Source: Macrosoma leucophasiata (Eukaryota; Arthropoda; Insecta; Lepidoptera; Hedylidae). Taken from it: a DNA stretch of 64,000 bases. The translations under genes were made by a program, and so were the position numbers. The stretch is from assembly GCA_036365455.1 (NCBI GenBank), contig JAWQUS010000030.1, positions 16,016,001 to 16,080,000 on the forward strand, in the 5' to 3' direction. The notes under the pieces are model-generated. The model did no database searches and had not been told where the DNA came from. It saw only the letters and a program-made list of their open reading frames with translations. Every line of letters starts with the position of its first letter. The first letter of the stretch is position 1. Of this stretch, positions 1 through 12,135 are shown piece by piece.

Positions 1-535
1 CCGTGTATTCAAAATGGCGCCAAGTTTTCGTTTTTATGGCATTGATAGCTACAGTAAATCGACCTATTTCATGTGTAGTTCCCGTTAAAAACTTGTTCTT
101 GCGTATTCTTCAACAACAAATAAATAATTGTCGTGTTTACTTAGTGCAATAAGTAATTTAAATTAAATCTGTGATACTCCATTGTAACCATAAGTTTTAA
201 AAGATTTGTCTAGTGTCAAATAATAATAAAATTATGTAGTAAAGTAAAAAGTAACGATTCATAAAACCGGTATCGTACAACACTAATACTAGAAAGCTGG
301 TATCATTATTTTGGAAATTGACATTTGCATGTGTCAATTTAGTCCATGGCCAAAAAAAACAGACTGTAGTGCAGTTTTGATGACAGTTGAAATAAAACTA
401 TGTAGGCATCGCTTAGATTTACAGGAATACAAAACAAACAAGAATTATGAAAAACAAGATACGAGTTTGTTTTTGTCATATTTTTCGCAATAACACATAC
501 GAGTGAATTAGATCTAAAAGAAAAAAAATGAGTTT
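1..535. other. AT-rich intergenic DNA, no gene seen
   Basis: I see no conserved coding stretch. A 60-codon open frame at 311-493 begins at a TTG and has no recognisable motif, so it is taken as chance. Confidence 0.5.
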
Positions 536-645
536 AGGCAGGAATCGAACTGCGACCTCAGGATAACCAGTCCAGCCGCTTTACCGCTAACCCCACATCT
601 GAGCGTCGAATTTCTCTTCCCCTTTTTGATTTAACCGATTTGTGA
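536..645 (-). repeat. tRNA-like dispersed repeat N, copy 1
   Basis: On the minus strand it has a tRNA-type B-box region (TTCGATTCCTGCC) and an upstream CGGCTGGACT stretch, followed outside the tRNA-like core by a tail also seen near 31805-31860. It lacks a convincing full cloverleaf, so it is probably a tRNA-derived repeat rather than a functional tRNA. Confidence 0.5.
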
Positions 646-715
646 GCGACATCTATTGACAACTAACTAATAACTATAGACTTACCCCCTCCTACCCCCT
701 ACTCCCCCTACTAAC

Positions 716-868
716 TAACCCCCTTATTCATAAACGTATATTAGATACGTTTAGCTATAGAATGCTTTGTCTTTGTCAGTTGCATTGACAAATGTGCAGG
801 ATAGAAAAAGACAAAGGAGAGATTAGCAACACTTTAGCTAAAATACGTTTATGAATTTAGGGGGTTAG
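716..868. mobile_element. MITE family I, copy 1
   Basis: About 150 bp bounded by inverted ends reading TAACCCCCTTATTCATAAAC on the left and the near-perfect complement on the right. The centre carries a TTTGTC...GACAAA core. Two more copies lie at 36990-37124 and 56284-56428. It is non-coding. The C-rich stretch just before it (683-715) looks like simple sequence. Confidence 0.75.
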
Positions 869-1389
869 TTTTTCCTTATCCACCATGCTATCATCGTATG
901 AGTGAGTACCTACTGTAGCATGCTTCCCACAAAAATATAAAAAGATGGCAAAGAATTCCCTTGTAAATATAGTATAGATTTATTTTGCGTTTAACGCACA
1001 TTAATTTAGGTGCTAACTGATAAATAGGCAAGTGCCATTGTAAGGAAGTAAATTCGAACTGATTTTCTTCTAGTACCGGTTTTGCTAGATAGTAATCTCA
1101 GAAGATGAGAGATATTATTTGTTAGTAATTGTTAGTTGTTAATTTTTAGTCTTTATTAAACCAGTCACATTATATTTACTATACATCTCTATTTTGTGGT
1201 AGATGCTTAATTATAATAAGCATATATTTAAGATATTGTTGTCACATTAATTGCCTATAGGTAAATCAATATCGTCATTAAAAACTAAATTCTTGACAAT
1301 GACTTGAAACAAAATGTGTATTGTATATTCGTAAGAAATATGGTATATTTTTATAGGATTCGCTTTCGCATTGATATTTAAAGGTGATT
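869..1389. other. AT-rich intergenic DNA, nothing recognised
   Basis: No open frame, RNA gene or repeat shared with the rest of the window was seen. Confidence 0.5.
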
Positions 1390-1543
1390 GACGGCCAATT
1401 ACTCAAAGGTCACTTAGATTAATAAATATACTTAATAGGACTTAAAAATCTTTTGTCTCTATAAAACACGTGCAAACGATGAAGACAGCTCATATTTAAG
1501 GATTGCTTAAAATTAAGTGACATTTCAGTATTCGGCCGATAGT
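1390..1543. mobile_element. MITE family H, copy 1
   Basis: The left end reads GGCCAATTACTCAAAGGTCA and the right end is its approximate inverse (TGACATTTCAGTATTCGGCC). The same layout recurs at 58476-58607, including the shared internal words TCTATAAAAC and TGCAAACGA. Confidence 0.65.
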
Positions 1544-3560
1544 TAATTTTTTATAAAAATTTGTAAGTGTTCTTTTTTTTCTAATCAATGATACATCCAA
1601 AATGGCGTCATTTAATAAATATTAATTTTATAAAAATTTATTTAACGGAAAATGAAATATAAGCCTACATGTATTGTATTGTACTGCTTTTGAATGGCGG
1701 AGAAAATAAAAATTGTTAATCGACTGTTGTATTGTTAATTGGTGTTTAAATATATAAAATAAGTACACTCTTTGATGTTATTGTTTGAAATGTTGTTCCA
1801 AAGCATTTATTATTAAGTACCTATCTACTTACGTGTAAGTTTAGTCTCTCTCTTAACATAAACTTTAACTTAAGAGTTTAAAGTGGGCTTAAAATGGTTT
1901 GAATTCGTTTCAAGTGATAAAACTACTAATGGATTAAATGCAATTTAAATTTAATATCTAGAAATGTGATTATAGAAATTACTGATTTCTTAAATCATGT
2001 TTTTGACAAAAATATGAATATATCTACTTAAAAATATTTTGGAAATGTCGATATAATACTTTTTTTTAAGATATGAAATAAAATAAGTTTTCTCTGTTAG
2101 GGACAGTGAAAAACTTATTTTATTATCTACTTGTTGTACTCAACTCAAACTAATTGTTTTACGAAATATATTTATGATATATATTTTCTTAAAAAAGTAC
2201 CTATTATCTAATGAATATTAAAATGTATAATCTAATTAGCCAGTAAGTAGGATTTCGACAACATTTCCGATTCTCATATCACAAATTTAATTGTATTTTA
2301 ATTATATTTTTGTCTCTTGAAAAGTGACCAAGCAATTTTTAGTCACAGCATGTCTGTACCCACTTTAAGTCAATTTTATTGTTCTATGACTGTTAGTGTG
2401 GTTATGAATTTAATGATAATAACATATTATCTGGCTTGTGGAACATTTATATGTATAAAATAATATAAAAGTACTCTGTAAAATAACATTTATTTGTTGT
2501 GTACAATTTCTGATCCAAAAGGAAACGCTTATTTACTTAATTACGTGTTACTCACAAGTTTTCAAAACGGGAAACGGAACTGTTAAAATGTTTCCTTTCC
2601 TACACTTTTTATGTCATTTGTGTGAGTAAATTTATGTCATTTACCAATTGGGAATTGTAAAAATCTATATCCCATTACTTAGGGGTTATTTACAAATGTA
2701 AGAGCTCAAAGTAGGTAATGTTGACATGACAATGTACTCGTATAAATAGCTCTTCCCATTTAAAAAACTTTTATTTTGTTTAACATATTCTACGACTGCC
2801 TAAGTATTATTGAAAATAAAAAATGAAAATATTTATATTTTTTTATTGAAAACCTAAATTATTGTCTAGGACAGACGTCCTAGATAATAATTTAGGTCTC
2901 GTCAAACCACTTGCTTTAATATAAAAAAGCGATTTGTCCGAAATTAAAACCTACACATATTTTTACACAAACACGGAAGGTGTGGAACATTCACGATTAA
3001 TGGCTTTACACTACCTACTACGTACAGTTTACATTTAATGGTAGTATTATAGGATGTTTTAATTTTAGATGGGATTGCTTTCTGCAGTCAACTATAAAAT
3101 TGCCTTTATCATAATATATTCGATCATTTTATGAAATGCGACCATTTCATGATGTGATCAGTATAGTTTTTCTCTTTTGAATATTAGATACTCCTCACGC
3201 GCAGTTTCCATAACTTCCTATTTTTATAGCTTGACGTGGCAATGGACAGTAACTTTTTCATTAAATGCGACCATTTCATGAAATGCTCGAACATTTCATG
3301 ATGTGGGCAATTTAACGATACGGCTACGACATACACATCACATAGGTAAGGTACATACCTAACCCGTAATGTCACTGTTCAAACCTGTAATGTTTATTCA
3401 GGTGTAGGTTCAGGTTTTTCAACCTCATGATACAACTGTCTGCAGTCTATTTGTATTCGGATACCGGAAGAGTTTGTGTATTTTTTTTTTATGAATCATT
3501 TTAACATGAATTGAAGAATTGTGACACATCAGTAGGTACTGTTGCAGGACAGTGGAAGTA
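1544..3560. other. AT-rich intergenic DNA with a hairpin and a small duplicated motif
   Basis: No gene is visible. Apart from the hairpin annotated separately, a short motif containing GCGACCATTTCATGA occurs twice, near 3138-3160 and 3268-3310. Short minus-strand frames at 3184-3661 show no conserved motif. Confidence 0.45.
2852..2897. repeat. 21-bp perfect-type hairpin
   Basis: Left arm 2852-2872 and right arm 2877-2897 are inverted complements with one mismatch, separated by AGAC. It is not followed by a T run placed like a terminator, so it may be a short palindromic element. Confidence 0.7.
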
Positions 3561-3930
3561 GAAGCGCGCACGACCCCTCGGCTAGAGTAGATAGTAAGCG
3601 ATCTACTCGGTAAAGCGATAGGGCCGCAGTCAGCAGTGTGATGGGTCACCGCTAGTAGCAAATTAAAATGTGCGTTTCCGTGCTTGGGAGGGCACGTTAA
3701 GCCGTCGGTCCCGGTTGCTATCGATAGGTACTATCTATCAATAAGGTTATCCTTGTCAGAGGACTTATGGGCGGTTTGGAAACATTCGACAGCGGGTTGG
3801 CCACTAACCCGTATCTCCACCAACCTGCATTGGAGCAGCGTGGTGGAGTAAGCTCCAGGCTTCCTCACAAAAGGGGAGAGACTCGTGCCAAGCAGTGGGA
3901 CGTCTCAAGGGTTGCCATTATTATTATTAT
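3561..3930 (+). mobile_element. SINE-like family D, copy 1
   Basis: It starts GAAGCGCGCACGACCCC and ends in (ATT)n. Both ends are shared with copies at 15657-16035 and 53065-53440, which have clear target-site duplications. No protein is encoded; open frames here are incidental. I found no clear duplication around this copy. Confidence 0.7.
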
Positions 3931-4655
3931 ACCCCACGTGTTACCTCGACTATTGCTTTAGTAGTTTGGGAATTCCAATGATCGCGAAACATTAAAGTGA
4001 CTTTTTAACCTTGATTATTAGAACTTATGGCCTTTCCAAAGAAATTTAGGTATAACAAAGAATTTTTTCATTGTTGAGTAAGGAATTAACACGATTCATG
4101 ATTGGGCGAAGGGCATTGAACTGTTGCGTTCTGGCATTCAACGAATCCATCATGTTGTTTGCTTTAATTGTAGAAAAATATATTATATTCCGTTGGGTCA
4201 GAGTGCAGTTTGCACTGTATTGTACTTTTTTAACCCTCCGCTTACCCTCGCCTGGCATAATCTGCGTGGAACTAATCACTCTTGGTTTTTACTACTGTTT
4301 GTACGATATGAGATTCGATTTGAAATGTCGTGTATTTTGCGGAGTTATTCTTTTTTGTAGAATATTGAACACTGTGAAACGTCGATTTTATGGTCTTCGA
4401 TTTGGTAGTAGGTATGGTGGGTAGTTTGAAATACTGGTAGCCTGAGATACATACTAAATAAATACTAAGGTAATTGCTAGTCATTTTCCAAATTGTAGCT
4501 TGATGTCTAATACTTCTAATAATTAGTAAATTCTTCTCATGAATTGTGTTTTTAATTTATTTACAGACATATTAGCGTCAATTCTTTGTATTAAAAGTCA
4601 ATATTAAAATCTTATGTCTTAGTTTTTATACCATCTGTAGCAACGTAGGAATGTT
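3931..4655. other. Intergenic DNA, no gene recognised
   Basis: A 117-codon open frame at 4071-4424 (+) and overlapping frames on both strands occur here. None shows a family motif or splice context I can recognise, so I leave them as unassigned. Confidence 0.4.
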
Positions 4656-4661
4656 ATAATA

Positions 4662-5292
4662 CCTCCGCGTCCTCCGTCTCCGGCCCCCGACACCGCGCGA
4701 GCTCCCCTACCTGGTCCTATGCGCCCGACTAACGGTTCATCGGCGCAGCTCGCGTCCGATCCAATGCAGAACACCAGTCGGTCGACGTTCCGCTATGCGT
4801 GCCGCTGACTGCTATCTCCGTTGATGACGGGAGATTGTATGACACCAGCAATAAAAATGACGATGAATGGCACACTGTAAAATCTAAAACAATGCAACGG
4901 CGTAATCGTCATCGCGCCGTTATTACTGGCAAAGTAACACTGATAGCGACTTACAAACCGTTGAACGAGTGCGAAAAATTCACGGTTGTTTTTTCAAGCC
5001 CGAAACAACAGCGGAGTCATTAATAACGTACATGACGAAAAATAATCCCGGCGGCGCTTACCATACAGACAAATTAAAACTCACGCACAACTATTATTCA
5101 TCCTTTGCAATCACCGTACCTCGCAGCCAGTTCGAGTTTTTTATGTCGGCTGAGAATTGGCCCCCGGGTACTGAGATCAGCGAGTGGTTTCGACGCAGCG
5201 GCGGACCCGCGAAAGGCGCGTCCACCCAGTTGGAGTGTCGCAGACGCGGCGGTAGGCACTTCGCTCACCAGCCCGGCAACCCCGGTGCCTAG
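4662..5292 (+). pseudogene. LINE ORF1 remnant (gag-like, nucleic-acid-binding)
   Basis: The frame beginning Pro-rich at 4662 runs into a TGA near 4808. It continues in another frame from 4799 (motif DEWHTVKSK) and again from about 4969 (motif KPETTAESLITYM, later SSFAITVP and ENWPPG). This order resembles the C-terminal half of ORF1 proteins of Jockey-type elements, where a degenerate RNA-binding fold is followed by a 'xWPxG' tail. At least two frameshifts separate the three pieces. The N-terminal part, including any PHD or CCHC finger, is missing, which is consistent with 5' truncation. Confidence 0.65.
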
Positions 5293-5389
5293 CCAGCCGA
5301 CATCACAGCTCACCGTACCGGCGGTGCACAGAGTGCACACCACGTCACCTCCGCGTACGCATCAAGTATCACGCTCCCGAGCCGTGTGT

Positions 5390-8300
5390 AACAAAAACCA
5401 ACTAACAGTTTGCCATCTGAATATTGGAAGCCTAGGAAATAAGACAAAACACTTAGAAGTGCTATTGACGAAAGAGTTACTGTGTGACATATTAATATTG
5501 ACAGAACATTGGCTAAAAAGTCACGAAATAATATCAGTAACTCTGAATAATTTTAATATGTTATCTAATTATTGTAGGGAAAACATTGCGCATGGTGGAA
5601 GTTGCTATGTTCGAACTGGGATCAAAGCAATCAATAGGCAAGATTACTGTGACCTTTCTAAGGAGCAGATTTTTGACGTGTGCGCCGTGCAGCTCGTTAT
5701 ACACAATATCCTAGTTGTATGTATTTACCACTCCAACCTGACAGATAACGGTGAGTTTTTAAAATTATTCGAAAACCTTTTAATAAAAATCTGTAATGAG
5801 GGCTCCCGTGCTGTTATAATGGGCGATATTAATATCGATTTATTAAAAGATACAAGACATAAAAAAGTATTGTTAGATTTTTTATTTCGTCATAATTTTA
5901 TACAACAGATGAAATCCGCAACCCGCTGCGACGGGGAGAGCGCTACGTTACTTGACCATGTGTACACGAACTTCCCAGAGGAGTGGGCCGTGAGCGTCAG
6001 CGGAGTCGGGACGTATCTCAGCGACCACGACGCACAGCGCCTCGTTGTCTCGCGTTACATCACACTATTTCCACAGCACATTAAGAAACGTTGCATGTCA
6101 GCTGCAAATAAACGTAATTTCCTAAACGCTCTCGAATCGGTCGATTGGGGTTGGGTAACGGAACGATCGGGGAACGATAGTAAAGCACTCGCCGACGCTA
6201 TCATATCCAGAATAGTTCATAACTTCAACATCCAATTCCCAATTAGGTATCAACCGTTTATTGCTCATCAAAAAACATGGGTCGACGACGACGTGCGTAA
6301 TTGAAAAAATCTTATATTTAATATCTTACAAATAAAACGCGTTTTCCCGGGTAACTGCGAACTCAATAATCTAGGAGAATTGTATTCCCTAAAATACGAC
6401 TCTTTAATGAAACTCAAACGAACACAGTTCTATACCGAACTCATCCGCAACCACCCGAATAAGATGAAGTGTATGTGGAATGTAGTTAATGTTGAACTCG
6501 GGCGGAAAAACTGTGAAAGACTTGACTACACCGATTTGGTGCGCGACCCAAGCGGAGTACCTTTCAGCTTAAAGTAGCGGCTAGTGATAGCGATGAATGT
6601 CGAGTTCACAACCGCCGCTCTTAGGAGCCCCAACGGCTGACGTCAATCGTGCGTGCTTCACCCTCGCCGCGGACCAAGTTGCGTCCGATGTCTCCATGCG
6701 TCTAAAACTGTTCTCTGCTGACGAGGTAATAACGATAGTTGATAAATATATAGCTTCGAAAAATAGCACGGACTTGTATGATATTTCAACAAACCTAGTG
6801 AAGTTGATAGCGAAAGCGCTTGTGAATGTCATAGCCCACCTTTTCAATACATGCATACGGGAGGGTGTATATCCGACACCTCTGAAAAGAGTTAAAATAT
6901 CTCCCCTCTATAAGGGAAAAGGTGACAAAACTAATATGAAATCGTACCGGCCGATAGCATTGGTCCCCGCTCTCAGCAAAATTTTCGAAGTAGGTCTAAA
7001 TAAAAGGTTATTGACATTCATCTGCGAACGCAATATTATATCTGACAGGCAATACGCGTATAGGGCCGGGCGCGCCACTACAGATTTAGTGCGGGAGGTG
7101 GTGTGGAGTGTGCTGAGCGCGCGAGAGTCTGGCTTCTGCGTGGCAATGCTGTGCTGCGACCTCTCGCGTGCTTTCGACAACGCTGACCACTATCTCATTG
7201 GTAGCAAATTAAGTATTTACGGGATTCGCGGCCCAGCTCTTTCTTTGTTGACTTCCTTTATGTCAGAATGGACCCAGACTGTAATTGGCGATAAAGGACG
7301 TATAAGATCTTCGGAAGTGGAAAATCACATGGGAGTTCCACAGGTCTCATGCATTTCAAACACGTTGTTCAGTCTTCTTTTAAATGATTTACCGGAAACC
7401 ATGGACAATGCAGAGATCTACATGTACGCAGACGACGTGGTGGCTATCGTCTCCGCGCTCACAGACCGTGAGTTAGAAGAAAATTTAAATTCAGTCTTTC
7501 AGAAGCTCGAGCAATGGTTCCGATCAAACGGGCTAGCACTAAACAGAGATAAAACCTGCGTTATACCTTTTAGATTGAATAGTCATTCACCACCACATTA
7601 TAACGTCATCGCTGGGGATACCGCACTACAAGTTGTGAAATGCACTAAACTGCTCGGTATCTATATCGATAGCGGCCTCACTTGGGACACGCACATCAAC
7701 GAACTGTGCTCAAAGTTAAGCCGCACATGTTTCGCGCTGCGCCGCCTGGCCTGCACCACGGCTCGCAACGTGGTAAAACAATGTTACTACGCAACGGTCC
7801 ACAGCACCCTCACCTACGGTGTGGAGTTGTGGGCACGAGCTGCAGACATTGATAGAGTGTTTTCCATGCAAAAACGAGCGATCCGCGCTATAGCAGGGGC
7901 ACGCGAGGGCGAGTCATGCAGAGACCTATTCAGAGAGCTTAACATCATGCCACTCCCGTGCGAGCTAATTTTTCAAATGGCTATGTTTACCCACGAAAAC
8001 ATTGAAAAGTTTGAGTTACGTGGTATCAATTCATCATTACTCATGCTCCGCAGTAATAAGCTTGCTCATCTACTGGCTACGCCGGATCATAAGCCTCGCA
8101 AATCGGAGAGGTCCGTGTACATAATGGGCCCTTCAGTGTATAACAAGCTGCCGGATGCAATAAAGAACGGTGCAAACTCCACCATACTTTCAAAAATAGA
8201 TTACGTAGGTGGCTTTAGGCTGGAGCGCCCTCTGCGCTTTAGGCTGGAGCTCCCTCTGCGCTCGCCGATTGCCCGGTGAAGTAGACTAGTGCCGTCTCGA

Positions 8301-8418
8301 GACAGGCCGCCTACACAAAGCCCGACCTAAAAAAAAAAAAAAAAAAAAATACGTCGGTGGCTTATCCAATCCAATTTTTGAATCGCAAATGCCAATGTCT
8401 AATGAAGCTTATCTGTAA
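5390..8418 (+). pseudogene. LINE ORF2 pseudogene: endonuclease + reverse transcriptase
   Basis: Endonuclease motifs appear in order: LNIGSL near the start, LTEHWL (catalytic Glu), VIMGDINIDLL, LLDHVYTNF and LSDHD, ending by 6304. An in-frame TGA at 6302-6304 breaks the frame, but the same frame stays open through 6577. A frameshift at about 6577-6600 then leads into the RT frame. The RT shows KISPLYKGKGD, SYRPIAL, DLSRAFD (motif A) and YADD at 7425-7436. Motif B reads GVPQVS where active elements have GVPQGS, a likely inactivating change. The original C-terminus resumes after the insertion at 8216-8349 and ends at TAA 8416-8418. All three lesions together mark an old copy. Confidence 0.88.
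8216..8349 (+). mobile_element. Poly-A insertion inside the LINE ORF2, with 14-bp target duplication
   Basis: The 134-bp insert ends in 21 A residues (8329-8349). It is flanked by TACGTAGGTGGCTT (8202-8215) and TACGTCGGTGGCTT (8350-8363), 13 of 14 identical. Removing it restores the reading frame. The insert begins with a 24-bp tandem duplication (8214-8237 and 8238-8261). It shares its 3' end with the sequence at 35445-35545, so it is a 5'-truncated retroelement tail or SINE. Confidence 0.85.
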
Positions 8419-8633
8419 TCTGATTCTGCAATAATTTAATATTTGTTTTTTTTTAACAAATCAAATCAACAATAATAATAATTAATAGTTTCCATGTATT
8501 TAATAAGTGATATAATAATAGTGTAATAATATTTTAATTTTAATTGTATGTAGACCTAAATGTGTGCACATAATTTTTTCTGACTTGTAACTTAATTATG
8601 TTATGAATAAAGAATCTTAATCTGAATCTGAAT

Positions 8634-8900
8634 GTCAATTTGATTTCATCATCTTAGCCAAAGACGTCAACAGCTGGACAAAAGCCTCTCGCTTAGAGGG
8701 GGATATGCCATATTCGCCACGCTTGGCATGTGGATTGGCGATCGTAGTGGCGCAGGACGTTGCTGTCCTTGTATCTAGCCTTTTCGCATTTACTACCGCC
8801 CTATTAAAATGGTATGGTAGGTATGACCGCCATTGTTCGATTGACTGACTGAACTAGCGTAAGAATGCTCTTCCACTAAAAGAGAAATCTACCGCTAGTG
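8634..8900. other. Unassigned repeat-like stretch
   Basis: It contains a fragment around AACAGCTGGACAAAAGCCTC that resembles a common moth repeat motif and is echoed weakly at 51455-51475. There is no gene. Confidence 0.35.
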
Positions 8901-9168
8901 GGCGGTGGAGGAGCTCGAGGGCATAGGCACCACCGCATTACCTAATCTATCTGACGCCAAATCGTAGTGTTCAGCACTATCGTGTTATGGTTAGGTGGTA
9001 ATATATGTGGCGTAATAATTATCACAGAGACATAACTTAGATCTCATGAATGGCAATACATCTGCATTTTGACCTCGGGTTTTTGTGTAGATATCTATAG
9101 GCTGAAGTCATCACTTAACACCCATGTGAGCTGCATGCTGTTGGTCACCTTCGTTAGATAAAAAAAAT
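8901..9168 (+). mobile_element. SINE-like family A, diverged copy
   Basis: It follows the family A order (GGAGCTCG...GCACCACCGCATTACCTAAT...TTCAGCACTATCGTGTT...ATAAAAAAA) with many substitutions, indicating an old insertion. 9169-9507 beyond it holds nothing I recognise. Confidence 0.7.
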
Positions 9169-9507
9169 CGATAGCGCTGTAGTACTCTACCATTTGGTGC
9201 CAGATAAAACATGTCGATGATAATTTGTTACCCTCAACTCTAAATACTCATTCTAATCAGCATAATTCATGTCCACATACACATCTTAGACGTATGGTAA
9301 TTATCCAGTAAACAAAATTTGAATGTATAATGTAAGTGTCTATTGCCGCTCACCCCTCTAATGAAAATAGTCGGCGCGTAAAGGGTAACTCACCGCGAAC
9401 AAATACGGGTTGGCACTTGCGGATATTCACAATATGTATCCTGTCTCTTTTCATAAGATAATGAGGGAAAGGGATGACGCCCACGCAACCATTGACTCGT
9501 GTTCGTA

Positions 9508-9788
9508 CCATAAAGCAACACTGGAGGGGAGTAGCCATATGCAGGCTTTCCCCTCTGTCAAAGTACAAGCCCAAATGGGCCTATACCTGTCGCCTAGATG
9601 TTTAAATGTGTGCGTGAAATTGTTTCTGTATTTTGTTAAAGTCAAGGTGTGAGTTTCGTAGTAATAGACGATTTTTGTAGTGTGCGTGTGTGTCGCACGC
9701 ATTTCCCCTCGCAAAAAATGACAGACTGTTTTGCATCGGTAATACACGCTTTGGCTACTCTCCTCCGGTGGGCCGCGTTGTTCTATGG
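9508..9788 (+). mobile_element. MITE family L, copy 1 (6-bp target duplication)
   Basis: It begins CCATAAAGCAACAC and ends with the inverse GTTGTTCTATGG. The flanks are TTCGTA (9502-9507) and TTTGTA (9789-9794). The interior is shared with 30477-30830 and 40986-41275. It is non-coding; open frames across it are incidental. Confidence 0.8.
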
Positions 9789-9904
9789 TTTGTATAATGT
9801 GGACAGTTTCTGTATAATTTCAGAGGTGATTTATGTTTAACTACACTACTAAACGAACAAATTAGACATTTTTTAATGGATAATGCTTAGTCCATTCACC
9901 TTTT

Positions 9905-10227
9905 CTTTTTTTTATGTAAAGTGAGGAAATTACAGGGCCGTACATTACCACCTGACCGGAACACGATAGTGCTGAACACTACCATTTAGCGGTAAGTATA
10001 TAAGGTAATGCGGTGGTGCCTACGCCCGCGAGCTCCGTCACTGGAGCTCTATCACCAGTCTGAAAGTTCAGTCGCTGTCATTCATTACCTTGCATCATAA
10101 ACTACCATCTAATCGCTAATAGTGTTCAATACGCTAGTATTGAACACTATCATTTGGCTGCAGATAGATTAGGTAGGTAATGTCTACGCCTACGCCCTCG
10201 AGCTTTGACTGGTAGTCTACCACCAGT
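9905..10227 (-). mobile_element. SINE-like family A, two degraded copies
   Basis: 9905-10058 is a minus-strand copy with its middle deleted, joining the poly-T start directly to the GGAAATTACAGGGCC half. 10083-10227 is a second, more diverged minus-strand half copy ending CTACCACCAGT. Confidence 0.7.
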
Positions 10228-10289
10228 GAACACTTACTTTCGCTTCCTCGTTTTTATTCACGTTATAAAAAAACATTGAATAGTTGGTC

Positions 10290-10575
10290 TTTTTTTTTAT
10301 GTAATGGAAGTGGCAAACAAGCATGCAATTCACATTGATGTTAAGTGATGACTGAAGCCTATAGACACCCACATGAAGACCAAGGCCAAAATGCAGATGC
10401 GTTACCACTCCTGAGGCCTAAGGTGTTATGCCTCTGTGCCGGAAATTACAGGGCCGTACATTACCACCTGACCGGAACATGATAGTGCTGAACACTACCA
10501 TTTAGCGGCAAGTAAATTAGGTAATGCGGTGGTGCCTACGCCCGCGAGCTCCGTCACAGGAGCTCTACCACCAGT
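10290..10575 (-). mobile_element. SINE-like family A, full-length copy
   Basis: Full copy on the minus strand, from its poly-T (10290) to CTACCACCAGT (10575). Family members share both ends, but I found no clear target-site duplication here. Confidence 0.8.
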
Positions 10576-11822
10576 AAAACCACCAAAAAAAAGTTTTGAG
10601 CTGAAGTTTGATCATACAGGGGTGAAGGTCATTGTTTAATATGAACAGCCTTTGGGATTATATCAAAACTACTTACAATGCTATACGTACTTAATACATT
10701 TAGCAGTGCAGGTTCTCACGAACAGACATGTATGAAACAATTGTCATCCAACACCACGTCTGACAAGATACAGAAATTAGGATGTTAAGCAAGTCATCTT
10801 GTAGCTAATAGCGATGTATCGAAAAAGTTTCGAATTATTAAAATCGGAAATGAAAATCTTTATTTCAGCCTTAGCCAAATGAATATGTACCCTTTTCAAC
10901 CCTCGTCCCCATTCACATTCACCACCCACTGTTGATTTTAATCCAAAAAGTCATTCACAACTAAGACAGCTCGAGGCATCTTCATAAAATGAAAAACATA
11001 ATGGTCACTCATCTGAAGAGCTGCGATCGCGGCCACATTGAGAGGTCACGACTTGTTCCACTTCTCAACGATGATTGAAAAAAGTAGGAAGAAAACTAAG
11101 CCGTAGACCCGTTTACATAATAATGGCCACTATTTTGTTCCTAGAGATAGTTCCTAGAGTAGCGAGATGTTGTCGCCTTCCTCATTAGTGTAGTTATCAT
11201 ACTCAAAAACACATTTTTTCAAATCCAGAGCACGTTAAAAAATAAGAAACATAATTAGTATAGATTTAACCCAGAAACTCGTAATAAGGACTAAGGGATT
11301 TTATTTATGTTTTTTAATTGTTCCATTCAAAACAAATGCGAAATAAACTTACTTATGAGATTTATAAGAGATATCTCGTAGGTACATACTCGTAATCCAG
11401 AAAGCTATGACTGCAATCAATCAGATACCTGGACTTTTGGAAGACACAAACACAAGTCAGGTCCTAAAATGAAAAATGTAATGGTCACTCATCTGAAGAG
11501 CTGCGGTCGCGGTCACGTTGAGAGGTTACGACTTGATCCACTTACTTTCGCTTTCTAGGTGTTATTCAGAATATTAAAATGTCATTGAATCGTTGGCATT
11601 CATGTTTCAGAAGCCAAATTTTTCCGTCACGTTTATAATCTTGATAACTGAAGGTCTTTTGAAATAAAATGCTGTTATCTATTCTATTCATAAAAATACA
11701 ACACTACTACAAACTACACCAATCTATCTACACATAATGTAATTTTAAATTTCATATTTTATAAACTATCTTCAAATCATGCTGTGTTTTGTCCAATATG
11801 AATAGAAAAATCTACGTATTAC
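10576..11822. other. Intergenic DNA with a duplicated 80-bp block
   Basis: A block starting AAAATGAAAAACATAATGG at about 10986-11065 recurs at about 11467-11545, with the shared words TCATCTGAAGAGCTGCG and GAGAGGT-ACGACTTG. No gene was seen in the stretch. Confidence 0.5.
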
Positions 11823-12006
11823 CACACCGCGGACACTCCGCCAAAGTTCCATACAAACGCTTAATTTGGTTTCTATCCATCAGTGACGTGTATTTACACG
11901 CGCACCTGTGTGCGTAGCACGTACAAAGAAGGGGTTGTGTATGTGTGCAAATCGGGCGGGACGTCGAAGTGTCCATTCTATACGTAGTATTATTACATAT
12001 TCTCTG
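11823..12006 (-). mobile_element. Family K element, copy 1 (7-bp target duplication)
   Basis: The minus-strand element runs from CAGAGAATATG to CCGCGGTGTG. Perfect 7-bp repeats GTATTAC flank it at 11816-11822 and 12007-12013. Its ends are not inverted repeats of each other. Other copies are at 21290-21528, 53951-54154 (truncated) and 56574-56794. Confidence 0.8.
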
Positions 12007-12135
12007 GTATTACTATTATATCCTACATATTATATATCCTTTTGCTTTGTTAAGTAATTTTAGGTCACCGGCTAGGATTGTAGTCATCAAGGTTAATCTA
12101 ACGACCTCAATCACGACTGAACTATTGTGTTACGT

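Larger units (their letters stand above)
4656..8633 (+). mobile_element. Degenerate non-LTR retrotransposon (Jockey/Daphne-like), 5' truncated
   Basis: A LINE with the remains of ORF1 and an ORF2 carrying an apurinic endonuclease and a reverse transcriptase. The 3' end carries AATAAAG followed by a short CTGAAT repeat (8605-8633). Base composition jumps to GC-richer codon-like sequence at about 4656 and returns to AT-rich after 8418. ORF1 is interrupted by frameshifts, and ORF2 by a stop, a frameshift and a 134-bp insertion, so the copy is dead. The Jockey-superfamily assignment rests on domain order and motif style; the exact clade is uncertain. I could not define the outer target-site duplication. 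Confidence 0.85.

Noticed and set aside
3767..3961. Open frames within family D copies (here, 15667-15936, 53197-53451, 60991-61239)
   Set aside because: Same frames recur in each SINE-like copy and are not conserved as protein.
5098..5343. Minus-strand frames opposite the LINE and the RLE element (e.g. 6908-7180, 47143-47745, 48619-49392)
   Set aside because: Shadows of GC-richer coding sequence on the plus strand, without motifs.
8214..8279. The last 22 residues of the LINE RT frame as real protein
   Set aside because: They come from the inserted poly-A element; the true C-terminus resumes after the second target duplication.
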